64,000 nt of DNA from RH-AL1 sp965198485 (GTDB lineage: Bacteria; Pseudomonadota; Alphaproteobacteria; Rhizobiales; Beijerinckiaceae): positions 3,658,001-3,722,000 of the forward strand of contig CBDAPQ010000005.1 of the NCBI GenBank assembly GCA_965198485.1, in the 5' to 3' direction. Below are positions 29,890-39,592 of this stretch, one piece after another. The stretch's first letter is position 1. Every line of letters starts with the position of its first letter. Both the position numbers and the translations under genes were made by a program. The notes under the pieces are model-generated. The model was not told the origin of the DNA and made no database searches. It saw only the letters and a program-made list of their open reading frames with translations.

Positions 29890-31161
29890 TTATCGCAACC
29901 AAGCCGGAAGTTTGTCGAGCCCGATCAGCGCGTCGTAGGAAGAGCGCGGCCTCACGACGCTCCAGCGGTCGCCGGAGACGAGCACCTCGGGCACCAGGAG
30001 GCGGGTGTTGTAGGTGCCGGCCTGCACCGCGCCGTAGGCGCCGGCCGACATCAAGGCGAACCGCTCGCCGGCCAGGGGTCGCGGCATCGTGCGGCCAAGC
30101 GCGAGATAGTCGCCGGTCTCGCAGACCGGCCCGACCACGTCGGCCTCGACCATCGGCCGGTCGACCGGCGGCTGCCGCAGCGGCTCGATCTCGTGATGGG
30201 CCTCGTAGAGCGTCGGCCGGATGAGGTCGTTCATCGCCGCGTCGACCACCACGAAGCACTTGGCCTCGCCCTGCTTCACCAGCACAACCTGCGTGACCAG
30301 GATGCCGGCATTGCCGACGATGAGCCGGCCCGGCTCGAACACCAGCTGGCACCGGAACCGCCCGAGATGGCGGCGCACCACCTCGGCGTAGCGGACGGGA
30401 TGGTAGCTGTCGGGGTCCTCGTGCGCGCGGTAGGGAATGCCGAGGCCGCCGCCGAGATCGACGTGATGGATGCGGTGGCCGTCTGCGAGCAACGCGTCGA
30501 GGAAGTCCGCGAGGATCGCGAAGGCGCTGTCGAAGGGCGCGAGATCGGTGATCTGCGAGCCGATGTGCATGTCGACGCCGGTGACGACGAGGCCCGGCAG
30601 CGAGGCGGCGGTGCGGTAGGCCTCGCGGGCCCGCTCGATCGGGATGCCGAACTTGTTCTCGGCCTTGCCGGTAGCGATCTTGGCATGGGTCAGCGCATCG
30701 ACGTCGGGATTGACCCGCAGCGCGACCGGCGCCGTCGCGCCCTTCTCGCTGGCGATGCGCGACAGGGTCGCGAGCTCGGACTCGGATTCGACGTTGAAGC
30801 AGAGGATGCCGGCCGCGAGCGCCGCCGCCATCTCGCGCTCGGTCTTGCCGACGCCGGAGAAGGTGATGCGGCCGCCCGGCACGCCGGCGGCCAGCGCGCG
30901 GCGCAGTTCACCCTCGGAGACGACGTCGGTACCGGCGCCCTCGCGCGCGAGCGTCGCCAGCACGGCCTGGTTGGAGTTGGCCTTGACGGCATAGCAGACC
31001 AGGGCGTCGAGCCCGTCGAAGGCGTCGCGGAACACCCGATAGTGCCGCACGATCGTCGCGGTGGAATAGCAGTAGAACGGGGTTCCCACCGCGTCGGCGA
31101 GCGCGCCGAGATCGACGTCCTCGGCGTGGAGCACGCCGCCGCGCATGGCGAAATGGTGCAT
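29890..31161 (-). CDS. lysA: Diaminopimelate decarboxylase
   Basis: A 423-residue fold-type III PLP enzyme converting meso-diaminopimelate to lysine plus CO2. Visible: the PLP-lysine segment LVCYAVKANSNQAVL, TDVVSEGELRRAL, GVDMHIGSQITDL, HHVDLGGGLGIPY, the phosphate-binding EPGRLIVGNAG, and CETGDYLALGR with SAGAYGAVQAGTYNTR at the end. Length is typical. It follows the LptM lipoprotein gene by 8 bases, an old and widespread pairing in Proteobacteria, and precedes the DUF4175 gene. Confidence 0.97.
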   Translation of the reverse strand: MHHFAMRGGVLHAEDVDLGALADAVGTPFYCYSTATIVRHYRVFRDAFDGLDALVCYAVKANSNQAVLATLAREGAGTDVVSEGELRRALAAGVPGGRITFSGVGKTEREMAAALAAGILCFNVESESELATLSRIASEKGATAPVALRVNPDVDALTHAKIATGKAENKFGIPIERAREAYRTAASLPGLVVTGVDMHIGSQITDLAPFDSAFAILADFLDALLADGHRIHHVDLGGGLGIPYRAHEDPDSYHPVRYAEVVRRHLGRFRCQLVFEPGRLIVGNAGILVTQVVLVKQGEAKCFVVVDAAMNDLIRPTLYEAHHEIEPLRQPPVDRPMVEADVVGPVCETGDYLALGRTMPRPLAGERFALMSAGAYGAVQAGTYNTRLLVPEVLVSGDRWSVVRPRSSYDALIGLDKLPAWLR

Positions 31162-31169
31162 GGGGCTGG

Positions 31170-31496
31170 CTACTTGACCAGCGGGTCGAGGAGGAAGGTG
31201 CTGGGCTGGGCGACGGGCGGCGCGTTGATCGGGCGCGGTGGCGCCGCCGTCGCCGCGTTGAGCTTAGCGATGGCCGGGCGCTCGTAGACCTGGTTGGGGC
31301 TCTGGATGAGCCCCGGCGTGTCGGTATCCTGCAGCACGCGCTGTTGCTGCGCCTCCAGCGCGGCCGGCGGCCCATTGGCCACGGGACCACCCGGCGGCGG
31401 CTCGAGCGGCCCCTTACGGCCGCATCCGGCGAGAAGCAGCGCCAGCGCGCAGGCGCACAAAGCGCCGCGACCCAGTGGTGACAGGTGACCCAACAT
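31170..31496 (-). CDS. lptM: LptM-like lipoprotein
   Basis: 108 residues. A lipoprotein signal peptide with lipobox LLAG-Cys25 is followed at once by CGRKGPLEPP, the LptM motif (formerly YifL/LppL). In E. coli LptM helps LptD mature in the lipopolysaccharide translocon. The rest is Pro/Ala-rich and probably disordered. It lies 8 bases before lysA, the same pairing as in other Proteobacteria. Function is inferred from the motif and context. Confidence 0.9.
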   Translation of the reverse strand: MLGHLSPLGRGALCACALALLLAGCGRKGPLEPPPGGPVANGPPAALEAQQQRVLQDTDTPGLIQSPNQVYERPAIAKLNAATAAPPRPINAPPVAQPSTFLLDPLVK

Positions 31497-31558
31497 CGAA
31501 CTCCGTTCGCCACTCTCTATAAGACAAACCCGGGACGAGGCGAAGGTGCGAACGAGCG

Positions 31559-32278
31559 ATGCTGGCGCAGCGTGATGGAGAATCCCTGAACACGAGCGCG
31601 ACGCTCGATCTCGAGGCGCGCCTGCTCTACCGCGACGCCTTGATGCTGGTGATCGACAAGCCGCCCGGCATTGCCGTGCACCGCGGCCCCAAAGGCGGCG
31701 CCAACCTGGAGGACGGCTTTGCCGCCCTGCGCTTCGGCCTGCCGCGCGATCCGGCCCTGGCCCATCGGCTCGATCGCGACACGGCCGGCTGCCTGGTGCT
31801 GGGACGGCACCGCAAGGCGCTGGAAAAGCTCGGGCTGCTGTTCAAGCAGGGCAAGATCGCCAAGACCTACTGGGCCGTGGTCGAGGGCGAGCCCGAGGCC
31901 GAGGAGGGGTTGATCGACCTGGCGCTCGGCCGGCTCGACGCCGAGCGCGGCTGGTGGATGAAGGTCAATCCCGCCGGGCAGCCGTCGCGGACGCGCTGGC
32001 GGGTGATGGCCCGCGGCGGCGGCCGCGCCGCGCTTGCGCTGGAGCCGCTGACCGGGCGCACGCATCAGTTGCGCGTGCATTGCGCGGCGCAGGGCTGGCC
32101 GATCCTCGGCGATCCGATCTACGGCCGAGGAGAAAGAACGGCCGGCGCGGTGCCGCTGCAGCTGCTGGCCCGCGCCGTCGCCGTGCCGCTCTACAAGAAC
32201 CGCGACCCGATCGCGGTCGAGGCGCCGGTGCCGCCGCACATGCACGAGGCGCTCGACGCGCTGGGCGTCAGGCGATGA
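31559..32278 (+). CDS. RluA-family pseudouridine synthase
   Basis: 239 residues. It isomerises specific uridines in rRNA or tRNA. The catalytic motif AHRLDRDTAG lies at residues 68-77 with Asp72 as nucleophile; VIDKPPGIAVHRG precedes it, and LTGRTHQLRVHCAAQGWPIL with GDPIYG follow. No S4 domain is present, so it is of the short RluA type; the target site cannot be assigned. Its last 11 bases overlap the end of the convergent GGDEF gene. It is divergent from lptM. Confidence 0.92.
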   Translation: MLAQRDGESLNTSATLDLEARLLYRDALMLVIDKPPGIAVHRGPKGGANLEDGFAALRFGLPRDPALAHRLDRDTAGCLVLGRHRKALEKLGLLFKQGKIAKTYWAVVEGEPEAEEGLIDLALGRLDAERGWWMKVNPAGQPSRTRWRVMARGGGRAALALEPLTGRTHQLRVHCAAQGWPILGDPIYGRGERTAGAVPLQLLARAVAVPLYKNRDPIAVEAPVPPHMHEALDALGVRR

Positions 32279-33461
32279 GGCGCCGGCGGCGGTCCTTGGC
32301 GGCGTAGAGCGCGTGGTCGGCGCGCGCCACGATGTCGCCGACGCTGCGATCGCAAGGCAGGCGCACCGCGCTGCCGCAGCTCGCCCCCACGACCATCGCG
32401 GCGCCGCCGCAGGCGAAAGGCTCGGAGAATGCGGCCTCGATCCGCGCGGCGAGACCGTCCATTCGTTCGAGCGTCGTGGCCGGCAGGAGCACGGAAAACT
32501 CGTCGCCGCCCACCCGCGCGAGGCACTCGCCGGGCGCGACGAGAGCCGCCAAACGCCGCCCGACCTCCCGCAGGAGTTCGTCGCCGACGCGATGGCCGTG
32601 GCGATCGTTCACCGGCTTGAAGTCGTCGAGATCGATGGCGATGACGCCGAAGAACGGCTCGGCCTCGTCCGCGAAACAGCGTTCTGCGACGCGCTCGAAG
32701 GCGCGGCGGTTGCCGACGCGGGTCAGGAGATCCGTCGCCGCCTCTTGCGCCAGGCGCATCATCTCCAGCTTGCTGTCCGTGACATCGAGCACGATGCCGA
32801 CGACATGCGTCGGTCGACCGGAGGCGTCACGAATCGGACGCCGACGTGTCTGCAGCCAGCGCGTGCGCCTCTCGTGAGTGAACATGCGGAACTCGACAGT
32901 CGCGTCCTGCTCGCCGTCGGGCATCTCGAGGTCGAGGTCGTCGACATGGACGTAGCTGACGTACTCGGCGAGGTTCAGCGAGGCGCGTCCGGGTCCGGCG
33001 ATCTTTTCGGCGAGCCCGCGCGACGTCTTGAACTCGCGTGTGGCGAGATTCAGCGTCCAGAAGCCGCCATCGAGCGTGTCGAGCGCCAGGGCCGGCAGGT
33101 CGACCGTTGCCGCGTCTTCGAGGCGGCTGCAGATGCCGTAGAGGAACGCCGGCCTTCCGTCGTCACCGGCAACGGCGATCAGCGTGGTCTGCCAGCACCG
33201 CAGCTCGGCGCCGACCATCGCGCTGGAAGCGTAGCTCACCGCGCCGTCGACGCAACACGCCCGATATCGCTGCACGATCAACGCCGCGACATCGGGCGGG
33301 AAGATGTCGTGCGGAGTGAGGCCAGGCTGGAACACGCTGCGGCCGCTCAGAGCAAGGATTGAAGCATTCGCATCGTGGAAGCGGAAGTTCTCGCCGTCGA
33401 CGGCAATGCTGAAGGCGGCGGCATGGATGGCGTGAATGTCGATCATAGCTGCGAAACACAC
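32268..33461 (-). CDS. PAS-GGDEF protein, putative diguanylate cyclase
   Basis: 397 residues without membrane segments. Two PAS-like sensor regions (about 12-115 and 128-228, the second with FRMFTHERRTRWLQTRRRPI and a VVGIVLDVTDSK end) are joined to a GGDEF domain from about residue 240 (ATDLLTRVGNRRAF, IAIDLDDFKPVNDRHGHRVG). The active-site GGDEF is intact at 318-322, so cyclic-di-GMP synthesis is expected. The RxxD inhibitory site is absent at the usual place before it. A later Met (33446) is an alternative start. The signal sensed is unknown. The gene overlaps the end of the convergent pseudouridine synthase gene. Confidence 0.9.
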   Translation of the reverse strand: MCFAAMIDIHAIHAAAFSIAVDGENFRFHDANASILALSGRSVFQPGLTPHDIFPPDVAALIVQRYRACCVDGAVSYASSAMVGAELRCWQTTLIAVAGDDGRPAFLYGICSRLEDAATVDLPALALDTLDGGFWTLNLATREFKTSRGLAEKIAGPGRASLNLAEYVSYVHVDDLDLEMPDGEQDATVEFRMFTHERRTRWLQTRRRPIRDASGRPTHVVGIVLDVTDSKLEMMRLAQEAATDLLTRVGNRRAFERVAERCFADEAEPFFGVIAIDLDDFKPVNDRHGHRVGDELLREVGRRLAALVAPGECLARVGGDEFSVLLPATTLERMDGLAARIEAAFSEPFACGGAAMVVGASCGSAVRLPCDRSVGDIVARADHALYAAKDRRRRLIA

Positions 33462-33529
33462 CGACGAGGCCGGCTACAACCTAATCGGGAACGATTAACA
33501 TTCCGTAGCGTAAATGGACGCTACTGCAC

Positions 33530-34042
33530 TTACGATGAGGCGAAGCTGACGAAGTCGGCGACGACCCTCTCGTATACCGAGCGCTTGAACGGGATGATGA
33601 GCTCGGCGAGCTCGTCCATGCGCGCCCAGCGCCAGGACTCGAACTCCGGCTTGAAGCCGCCGGGCGGCGCCACGACGTTGATCTCGCTCTCCGGTCCGGT
33701 GTGGCGCAGCGCGAACCAGCGCTGGCGTTGGCCCTTGTAGCGACCGCGCCAGGAGCGCCGCGAGGCGTCCACCGGCAGGTCGTAGCAGTACCAGTCCGGC
33801 GCCTCGGCGAGCTTCTCGACCGAGGTGACGCCGGTTTCCTCGGCGAGCTCGCGCAGCGCCGCGGCGTAGGGATCCTCTCCGGGATCGATGCCGCCCTGCG
33901 GCATCTGCCAAAGGTGGGCGGCGCCCGTGGCGTCCCCCCCTTTTTTGGGTCGCCGCTTGCCGATGAACACCAGCCCCTCGGCGTTGAGAAGCATGATGCC
34001 GACGCAGGGCCGATAGAGTCCGAAATCCTCGACCCGGTTCAT
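33530..34042 (-). CDS. rppH: RNA pyrophosphohydrolase
   Basis: A 170-residue Nudix hydrolase that removes pyrophosphate from the 5' end of mRNA and so starts decay; the same family cleaves diadenosine polyphosphates. The Nudix box GGIDPGEDPYAAALREL...EETGV covers residues 50-72. YRPCVGIMLLN, HLWQMPQGG and the KGQRQRWFALR segment are typical of RppH/NudH. It starts within the stop codon of the polysaccharide-deacetylase-like gene (ATGA overlap), so translation is coupled. Confidence 0.95.
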   Translation of the reverse strand: MNRVEDFGLYRPCVGIMLLNAEGLVFIGKRRPKKGGDATGAAHLWQMPQGGIDPGEDPYAAALRELAEETGVTSVEKLAEAPDWYCYDLPVDASRRSWRGRYKGQRQRWFALRHTGPESEINVVAPPGGFKPEFESWRWARMDELAELIIPFKRSVYERVVADFVSFASS

Positions 34043-35211
34043 CGCGTGGCGGCCGCCCGCATCGGATCGCCGGCTTGAGCGAGCGTTCCCACCGGCACCA
34101 GCACGACGCCGCGGCTTCCGATCTCGGCGGCGAAGCGGGCGATCGTGCCGAGGTGCTCGGGCAGGCCGCTGGCCATGCCGATTGCCCTGCCCTTGCGCTT
34201 GGCGATGGCGACGAGTCGGTCGAGGTTGGCGCGCACGACGGCGGCATCGCCGGTGGCATCGAGCACGAGGTCGGCCTTGGCGACCTCGACGTTGAGGTCC
34301 GGCGCGAGGCCCTCGGCCACGGATCGCCGCGACGTGCCGTCGTCAAGGTAGAAAAGGTGCCGCGCTCCCGCGGTCTTGAGCACGAGGTTCATGGCCCCGG
34401 TGTCAGCGGTGACCGGCGCCCCGAGCAGGTTGGTGACGCCGTCGTAGCCGGCGAAGCGATCCATCAGCCAGGCGAGGTCGCTCTTGAGCACCTCGGTCGG
34501 AGCGTCGGGACGCAGCGCGTGAGGGCCGGGGCTGCCGCCGCCCTCGTTGCGCATCGGCAATTGCAGCAGAACCTCGTGGCCCTTGACCTTCGCCGCCGCA
34601 ACGCTGGCCGCGACCGCCGTGCCGTAGGGCAGGAAGGCGAGCGTGACGGCCGCGGGCATTGTCTCGATGGCAGTCCGCGTCGCACCGGCATCGAGGCCCA
34701 TGCCGGACACGTAGATCGCGATGCGGGGCTCGGCCGGCAGGGACGCGGCCGTCGTGACGGGTTTGCCGCCGCTCGCCTGCGCCGCATGGGCCTTGCCCAG
34801 CGGATCATCGATCGCGCGGGTGACGTCGATCACCACCGGTCCCGCGCCGGCCGAAGAGACGGCGGAATTGGAGCCAAGCCCTCGATAGACCATCACGCCG
34901 CCCTCGAGGCTTCCCGTCCGCGAGTGATCGACCGGCTCGGTCGCTGTCGTGGAAGATGCGCCGGGACTGGTGTTTGGAGCCACGGTGCCGGTCGGCGTCG
35001 TGTCGAGAGCCTGCGAGCGAGGTGGCGCAGGTGGCGGAACTGGTGGGAGTTCGGCGATGACAGACGGTCGTCCGCCGTGAGGATCGGCCACGGCCAGCAC
35101 CAGCGCCACGGCAGTGAAGGCTGCCGCGACGAGACCGCCACCGGCGAGCAGGACGGCCGGACGCCGACGTTTCGGCGGCGGCGTCATGCCCAGCGGAGCG
35201 TTCAGGTCCAT
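34039..35211 (-). CDS. yibQ: Divergent polysaccharide deacetylase family protein (YibQ)
   Basis: About 390 residues. An N-terminal membrane anchor (AVLLAGGGLVAAAFTAVALVLAV) and a Pro/Ser/Thr-rich linker lead to a DUF610/divergent polysaccharide deacetylase domain. Its marks are RIAIYVSGMGLDAGATRTAI, AVTLAFLPYG, HEVLLQLPMRNEGG, FYLDDGTSRRS and AIGMASGLPEHL. Metal ligands of true deacetylases are only partly kept, so the activity is uncertain. The start at 35211 (MDLNAP) has a GAGGA site 7 bases upstream; a longer form from 35268 is possible. It lies between ctpA and rppH in the usual envC-ctpA-yibQ-rppH order. Confidence 0.9.
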   Translation of the reverse strand: MDLNAPLGMTPPPKRRRPAVLLAGGGLVAAAFTAVALVLAVADPHGGRPSVIAELPPVPPPAPPRSQALDTTPTGTVAPNTSPGASSTTATEPVDHSRTGSLEGGVMVYRGLGSNSAVSSAGAGPVVIDVTRAIDDPLGKAHAAQASGGKPVTTAASLPAEPRIAIYVSGMGLDAGATRTAIETMPAAVTLAFLPYGTAVAASVAAAKVKGHEVLLQLPMRNEGGGSPGPHALRPDAPTEVLKSDLAWLMDRFAGYDGVTNLLGAPVTADTGAMNLVLKTAGARHLFYLDDGTSRRSVAEGLAPDLNVEVAKADLVLDATGDAAVVRANLDRLVAIAKRKGRAIGMASGLPEHLGTIARFAAEIGSRGVVLVPVGTLAQAGDPMRAAATR

Positions 35212-35340
35212 CCGATGGTCCTCGAGATCGACGCGACCGCTCCGAATCGGGCCGGCCCGCCGCGTCATATCATGGTGCGCCGGGCCGGAGGGATCGGCAA
35301 GGCAACCTCCTATCGGCCTCGGCGCCGGCGAGAGCCTTGC

Positions 35341-36747
35341 CTATTGCACCTTCGCGGGAGGCGCCGTGTTCGGCACGCCACCGGTGGTCGGCGCCTCGGG
35401 GGCGGGCGCGCCGGGCTTGACCTCGGTGGCCAGCGGCGCGGTCGGCTTCGGCGCGACCGGCGCATTGGCCGAGGTCTTGACGCCCCGCAACAGGTCTTCC
35501 GCCGCGATCAGCTGCGTATCCTTGGCGGGATCGGGCGGCACGTAGGCCGAGGAGCCGTGCCCCTCGTCGCCACCCTGCGTCAGGTGGCCCTTCAGAGAGG
35601 CCTCGCCCTTGGTGTCGTCCTTGCCCTTGATGTCGGCAGGCACGTCCTCCTGCACCACCACGTCCGGCTCGATGCCCTTGGCCTGGATCGAGCGGCCCGA
35701 CGGCGTGTAGTAGCGCGCCGTGGTGAGCCGGATGGCGCCGTTGGACTGGCCCAGCGGGATAATGGTCTGTACCGAGCCCTTGCCGAACGAACGCGTGCCC
35801 ATGATCGTGCCGCGCTTGTGATCCTGCAAGGCGCCGGCGACGATCTCTGACGCCGAGGCCGAACCGCCGTTGATCAGCACCACCAGCGGCTTGCCGTGCG
35901 AGATGTCGCCGGGGCGGGCGTTGTAGCGCTGGGTCTCGTCGGCGTTGCGGCCGCGCGTGGACACGATCTCGCCGCGATCGATGAAGGCGTTGGAGACGGC
36001 GATCGACTGGTCGAGCAGGCCTCCCGGATTGTTGCGCAGGTCGAGGATGTAGCCCTTGAACTTGTTGTCCGGAATTTCCTTATCGAACTTGTCGATGGCC
36101 TCCTTGACCCCGTCGAACGTCTGCTCGTTGAACTGGGTGATGCGGATGTAGCCGATGTCGCCGCCCTCGACCTTGTTGCGCACCGACTTGATGGTGATCA
36201 CCGCGCGGGTGAGCTTGATGTCCTTGGGGTCTTTCTTGGGACCGCGCAGCACCGTCAGGGTGACCGGCGTGTTCACCGGGCCTCGCATCTTGTCGACCGC
36301 CTGGTTCAGCGTCAGGCCGGAGACCTGCTCTCCGTCGATGGCCGAGATGATGTCGCCCGAGAGGATGCCGGCCTTCGAGGCCGGCGTGTCGTCGATGGGG
36401 GTCACCACCTTGATGAGGTCGTTGTCCTGGGTGACCTCGATGCCGAGACCACCGAACTCGCCGTGGGTCTGCACCTGCATATCGCGGAAGCCTTTGGCGT
36501 CCATGTACGACGAATGAGGGTCGAGCGAGGTCAGCATGCCGTTGATCGCGGCCTCGACGAGCTTCTGGTCATCCGGCTTCTCGACGTAGTCGGTGCGGAT
36601 CTTCTCGAAAACGTCGGCGAAGAGGTTCAGCGACCGATAGGTGTCGGGAGCGGCGGCGCTGGCCCCGGTGAAAATGTGCGGTTGCAGGCCGAGCGCGACG
36701 GAGCTTCCCAGCGCCGCACCAAACAACACCAGCGAGACTTTGCGCAT
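35341..36747 (-). CDS. ctpA: Carboxy-terminal processing protease, S41 family
   Basis: 468 residues. An N-terminal signal or anchor (KVSLVLFGAALGSSVALGLQ), then a PDZ domain (about 95-175, GEFGGLGIEVTQDNDLIKVV), then the S41 protease core with the catalytic Ser in NGGSASASEIV (Ser298 region) and Lys323 in SFGKGSVQ. The Pro/Ala-rich tail is low complexity. Such proteases act in the periplasm on murein hydrolases and lipoproteins. The ATG at 36747 overlaps the TGA of envC, so the two are translationally coupled, and a functional pairing with the hydrolase activator is plausible. Confidence 0.96.
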   Translation of the reverse strand: MRKVSLVLFGAALGSSVALGLQPHIFTGASAAAPDTYRSLNLFADVFEKIRTDYVEKPDDQKLVEAAINGMLTSLDPHSSYMDAKGFRDMQVQTHGEFGGLGIEVTQDNDLIKVVTPIDDTPASKAGILSGDIISAIDGEQVSGLTLNQAVDKMRGPVNTPVTLTVLRGPKKDPKDIKLTRAVITIKSVRNKVEGGDIGYIRITQFNEQTFDGVKEAIDKFDKEIPDNKFKGYILDLRNNPGGLLDQSIAVSNAFIDRGEIVSTRGRNADETQRYNARPGDISHGKPLVVLINGGSASASEIVAGALQDHKRGTIMGTRSFGKGSVQTIIPLGQSNGAIRLTTARYYTPSGRSIQAKGIEPDVVVQEDVPADIKGKDDTKGEASLKGHLTQGGDEGHGSSAYVPPDPAKDTQLIAAEDLLRGVKTSANAPVAPKPTAPLATEVKPGAPAPEAPTTGGVPNTAPPAKVQ

Positions 36748-38096
36748 CAGCCGCGAACCTTTTGAAGCTCCGGTTTCGCCCACCATGGGCCCGGATCGAT
36801 CGTCGCCCCGTCCTTGCGAAACTCTACATACAGCACAGGCTGCGCGGCACCGAGGGCGACGGCGGCGGCAGACTTGTTCGAGCCGTCGCCCATGGCGCCG
36901 ACGGGCTCTCCAGCCAACACGAACTGGCCTGAGGTTACGTTGACCCGATCCATGCCGGCAAGGACTATATAGTACCCGCCACCGGTGTTGAGGATCAACA
37001 GCTGGCCGAACGACCGGTAGGGACCGGCAAACGCGATCCATCCATCGGCCGGCGCACTGACCGTGGCGCCGGCGCGGGCGGTGAAGAGCGTGCCCTTCTC
37101 GCTGCCGCCGAGGCCGTCGTCATCGCCGAAGCGGCGCAGCACCGAGCCGCCGCCGACCGGCGCCGAAAGGGTTCCCTTGGTGGAGGCGAAGGCGACGGCC
37201 GGTGCCAGCCGCGACGGATCCTTGGGCGTCGCGTCGCTCGGAACCGCTTGGCGCGGGTCCGGCATCATCATCGCGAGCTTGGCATCCGAGTCTTTGGCCG
37301 CCTCGGCGGCCTGCAAGGCGGCGCCGCTCTCGCGCTCCGAACGCGCGATCAATTCCTTGAGAGATCCGGCTTCCGCGGCAAGCTGCTTCGCCTTGTCACG
37401 CTCGTTGGCCATGTCGCCTTCGGCCTTGCCCAGTGCCGACTGACGCGCGTCGATCAATGCCGCCAGCCGCGTCTTCTCGCCGCGCAGCGCCGCGAGCTCG
37501 CCGTCGATGATCCGTCGCTCCGCCTCGATCGCCTTGCGGCTGCGGGCGAGTTCGGCAAGGTCGGCGATGAGCGCGTCGATCTCGGCGCGCATGCCCGGTA
37601 CCACGGCGCCGAGCAGCATGGAGGTGCGGATCGCCTTCAGCACGTCCTCCGGCTCGACGAGCAGGGCCGGCGGCGGCTTGCGCCCCATGCGTTGCAGCGC
37701 CGCCAGCACTTCCGCCACCACAGCGCGGCGACCCTGCAGCGAGCGCTTGATGGCGTCCTGCCGCGAACCCAGCGCGTCGAGCCGCGCCTCGGCGTCGATG
37801 ATGCGTCCCTCGGCCTCGGACACCTTGCGCGTGGTGTCGATCAGCAAGGCTTGAAAGCGGGCGCGATCGGAAGTGTAGGTGGCGATGTCGGCGGCGAGCG
37901 CGCGGCGACGCGCCTCCGACCCGTCGATGGTTTCCTGCAGGCCGCGCAGCTTCAGCTGACTGTCGTCTTCCGCGGGCTTGACGTCGGCGACCTTGGCGTC
38001 GGCAATCTGCGGCTGTGCCTGTGCGGGAGCGAAGAGCACCAGGGCGGCAAGCGCCACAGCTGCGCCCACCGTCGCGTCTCCCCATACTGGCTGCAT
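36747..38096 (-). CDS. envC: Murein hydrolase activator, EnvC family
   Basis: 449 residues. A signal peptide (to about ...LFAPAQAQ), a long coiled coil (about 45-300: EDDSQLKLRGLQETIDGSEA..., RSRKAIEAERRIIDGELAAL) and a C-terminal LytM domain (LFTARAGATVSAPADGWIAF, RSFGQLLILNTGGGYYIVLA). The zinc ligands of active LytM peptidases are missing (VLAGM in place of the usual HxH strand), as in EnvC proteins that activate amidases rather than cleave. The start at 38096 (MQPVWGD) directly precedes the signal peptide; a start at 38228 seems too long. It heads the envC-ctpA-yibQ-rppH operon. Confidence 0.94.
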   Translation of the reverse strand: MQPVWGDATVGAAVALAALVLFAPAQAQPQIADAKVADVKPAEDDSQLKLRGLQETIDGSEARRRALAADIATYTSDRARFQALLIDTTRKVSEAEGRIIDAEARLDALGSRQDAIKRSLQGRRAVVAEVLAALQRMGRKPPPALLVEPEDVLKAIRTSMLLGAVVPGMRAEIDALIADLAELARSRKAIEAERRIIDGELAALRGEKTRLAALIDARQSALGKAEGDMANERDKAKQLAAEAGSLKELIARSERESGAALQAAEAAKDSDAKLAMMMPDPRQAVPSDATPKDPSRLAPAVAFASTKGTLSAPVGGGSVLRRFGDDDGLGGSEKGTLFTARAGATVSAPADGWIAFAGPYRSFGQLLILNTGGGYYIVLAGMDRVNVTSGQFVLAGEPVGAMGDGSNKSAAAVALGAAQPVLYVEFRKDGATIDPGPWWAKPELQKVRG

Positions 38097-38257
38097 CGGT
38101 CCCTCCGCTCGCGCGAAGAAAAGGCGAGATCGTGTCGTTATGACGGCATCGGCCCCGAGCGAGGCTCGCACCCTCGCCGCGCCGCAGCGAGAGGCTGACC
38201 GCGCCTTGACGCGGCGCATATCAGGCAAATGTTTAGGAGCGTGGGGAGAACCGTCGC

Positions 38258-39592
38258 ATGACCCGTTCCGAACTCTTTCCGCAGCCCAACGATCTTGACG
38301 CCTTCTGGATGCCCTACACGGCCAACCGCGCCTTCAAGCGCCGGCCGCGCCTGCTCGCCGGCGCCAAGGACATGCACTACGTCGATATCAGCGGCCGCCG
38401 CATTCTCGATGGCACCGCCGGCCTGTGGTGCTGCAACGCCGGCCACGGCCGCGACCCCATCGTCGCCGCGATCCAAGAGCAGGCGGCGACGCTCGATTTC
38501 TGCGCGCCCTTCCAGTTCAGTCACCCCAAGGCGTTCCAGCTGGCGAGCCGCATCGCCGCCCTGGCACCGGGCGACCTCGACCACGTGTTCTTCACCAACT
38601 CCGGCTCCGAGGCGGTCGACACCGCCCTGAAGATCGCCCTGGCGTTCCACAACGTGAGCGGTCAGGCCTCGCGGGTGCGGCTGATCGGGCGAGAGCGCGG
38701 CTACCACGGTGTCGGCTTTGGCGGAACGGCCGTCGGCGGCATGGGAGCCAACCGCAAAGTCTTCGGTGCGCTGCTCGCGGGCGTCGACCATCTGCCCACG
38801 ACCTACGATCGCGGGCATCAGGCCTTCTCAGTAGGCGAGCCCGCCTGGGGCGCGCACCTTGCCGACAGCCTCGAACGGCTTGTCGCGTTGCACGACGCCT
38901 CGACGATCGCGGCGGTCATCGTCGAACCGATGGGCGGCTCGACGGGCGTGCTGCCGCCACCTACGGGCTACCTGCAGCGACTTCGTGCGATCTGCGACAA
39001 GCACGGTATCCTGCTCATCTTCGACGAGGTGATCTCCGGCTTCGGGCGCCTTGGCTTCGCCTTCGCGGCCGAACGCTACGGCGTGGTGCCCGACATGATC
39101 ACCTTCGCCAAGGGTATCACCTCGGGCACGGTACCGATGGGCGGCGTGATCGTGCGTGCGCCGATCCACGACGCGTTCATGCGGGGCGCGGACGACGCCG
39201 TCGAGCTGTTCCACGGCTATACCTATTCCGCGCACCCCCTCGCCTGCGCCGCCGCGCTCGCCACGCTCGATCTCTATCGCGAGGAGGCGCTCTTCGAACG
39301 CGCCCGCGACGGCGAGGCCGCCTGGGCGAGGGCGATGCATGCGCTTCGCGACGCGCCCAACGTGGTCGACATTCGCACCCTCGGTCTCACGGCCGCCATC
39401 GAGCTCGCACCGCGACCGGGCCATCCCGGTGCCCGCGGCTACGCCGCCGTCGAACACGCCTTCTTCGAACTCGACACCGTCCTGCGGCAAGCCGGCGACA
39501 CGATCGTGCTGACACCACCGCTCATCGCGAGCGAGGAGAACGTCGCGGCGCTTGCGTCAACGATCCGCGCTGCTGTCGAGAATGTGAGATAA
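38258..39592 (+). CDS. Class III aminotransferase (omega-amino acid:pyruvate type)
   Basis: A 444-residue PLP aminotransferase of fold type I, subgroup II. Marks: LDAFWMPYTANRAFKRRPRL at the N-terminus (characteristic of beta-alanine/omega-amino acid:pyruvate transaminases), FFTNSGSEAVDTALKIA, RGYHGVGFGGTAVGG, LLIFDEVISGFGRLG, the PLP lysine in TFAKGITSGTVPMGGV, and FHGYTYSAHPLACAAALAT. The exact donor (beta-alanine, GABA, aromatic amines) cannot be decided. No linked catabolic genes. It is divergent from envC. Confidence 0.92.
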   Translation: MTRSELFPQPNDLDAFWMPYTANRAFKRRPRLLAGAKDMHYVDISGRRILDGTAGLWCCNAGHGRDPIVAAIQEQAATLDFCAPFQFSHPKAFQLASRIAALAPGDLDHVFFTNSGSEAVDTALKIALAFHNVSGQASRVRLIGRERGYHGVGFGGTAVGGMGANRKVFGALLAGVDHLPTTYDRGHQAFSVGEPAWGAHLADSLERLVALHDASTIAAVIVEPMGGSTGVLPPPTGYLQRLRAICDKHGILLIFDEVISGFGRLGFAFAAERYGVVPDMITFAKGITSGTVPMGGVIVRAPIHDAFMRGADDAVELFHGYTYSAHPLACAAALATLDLYREEALFERARDGEAAWARAMHALRDAPNVVDIRTLGLTAAIELAPRPGHPGARGYAAVEHAFFELDTVLRQAGDTIVLTPPLIASEENVAALASTIRAAVENVR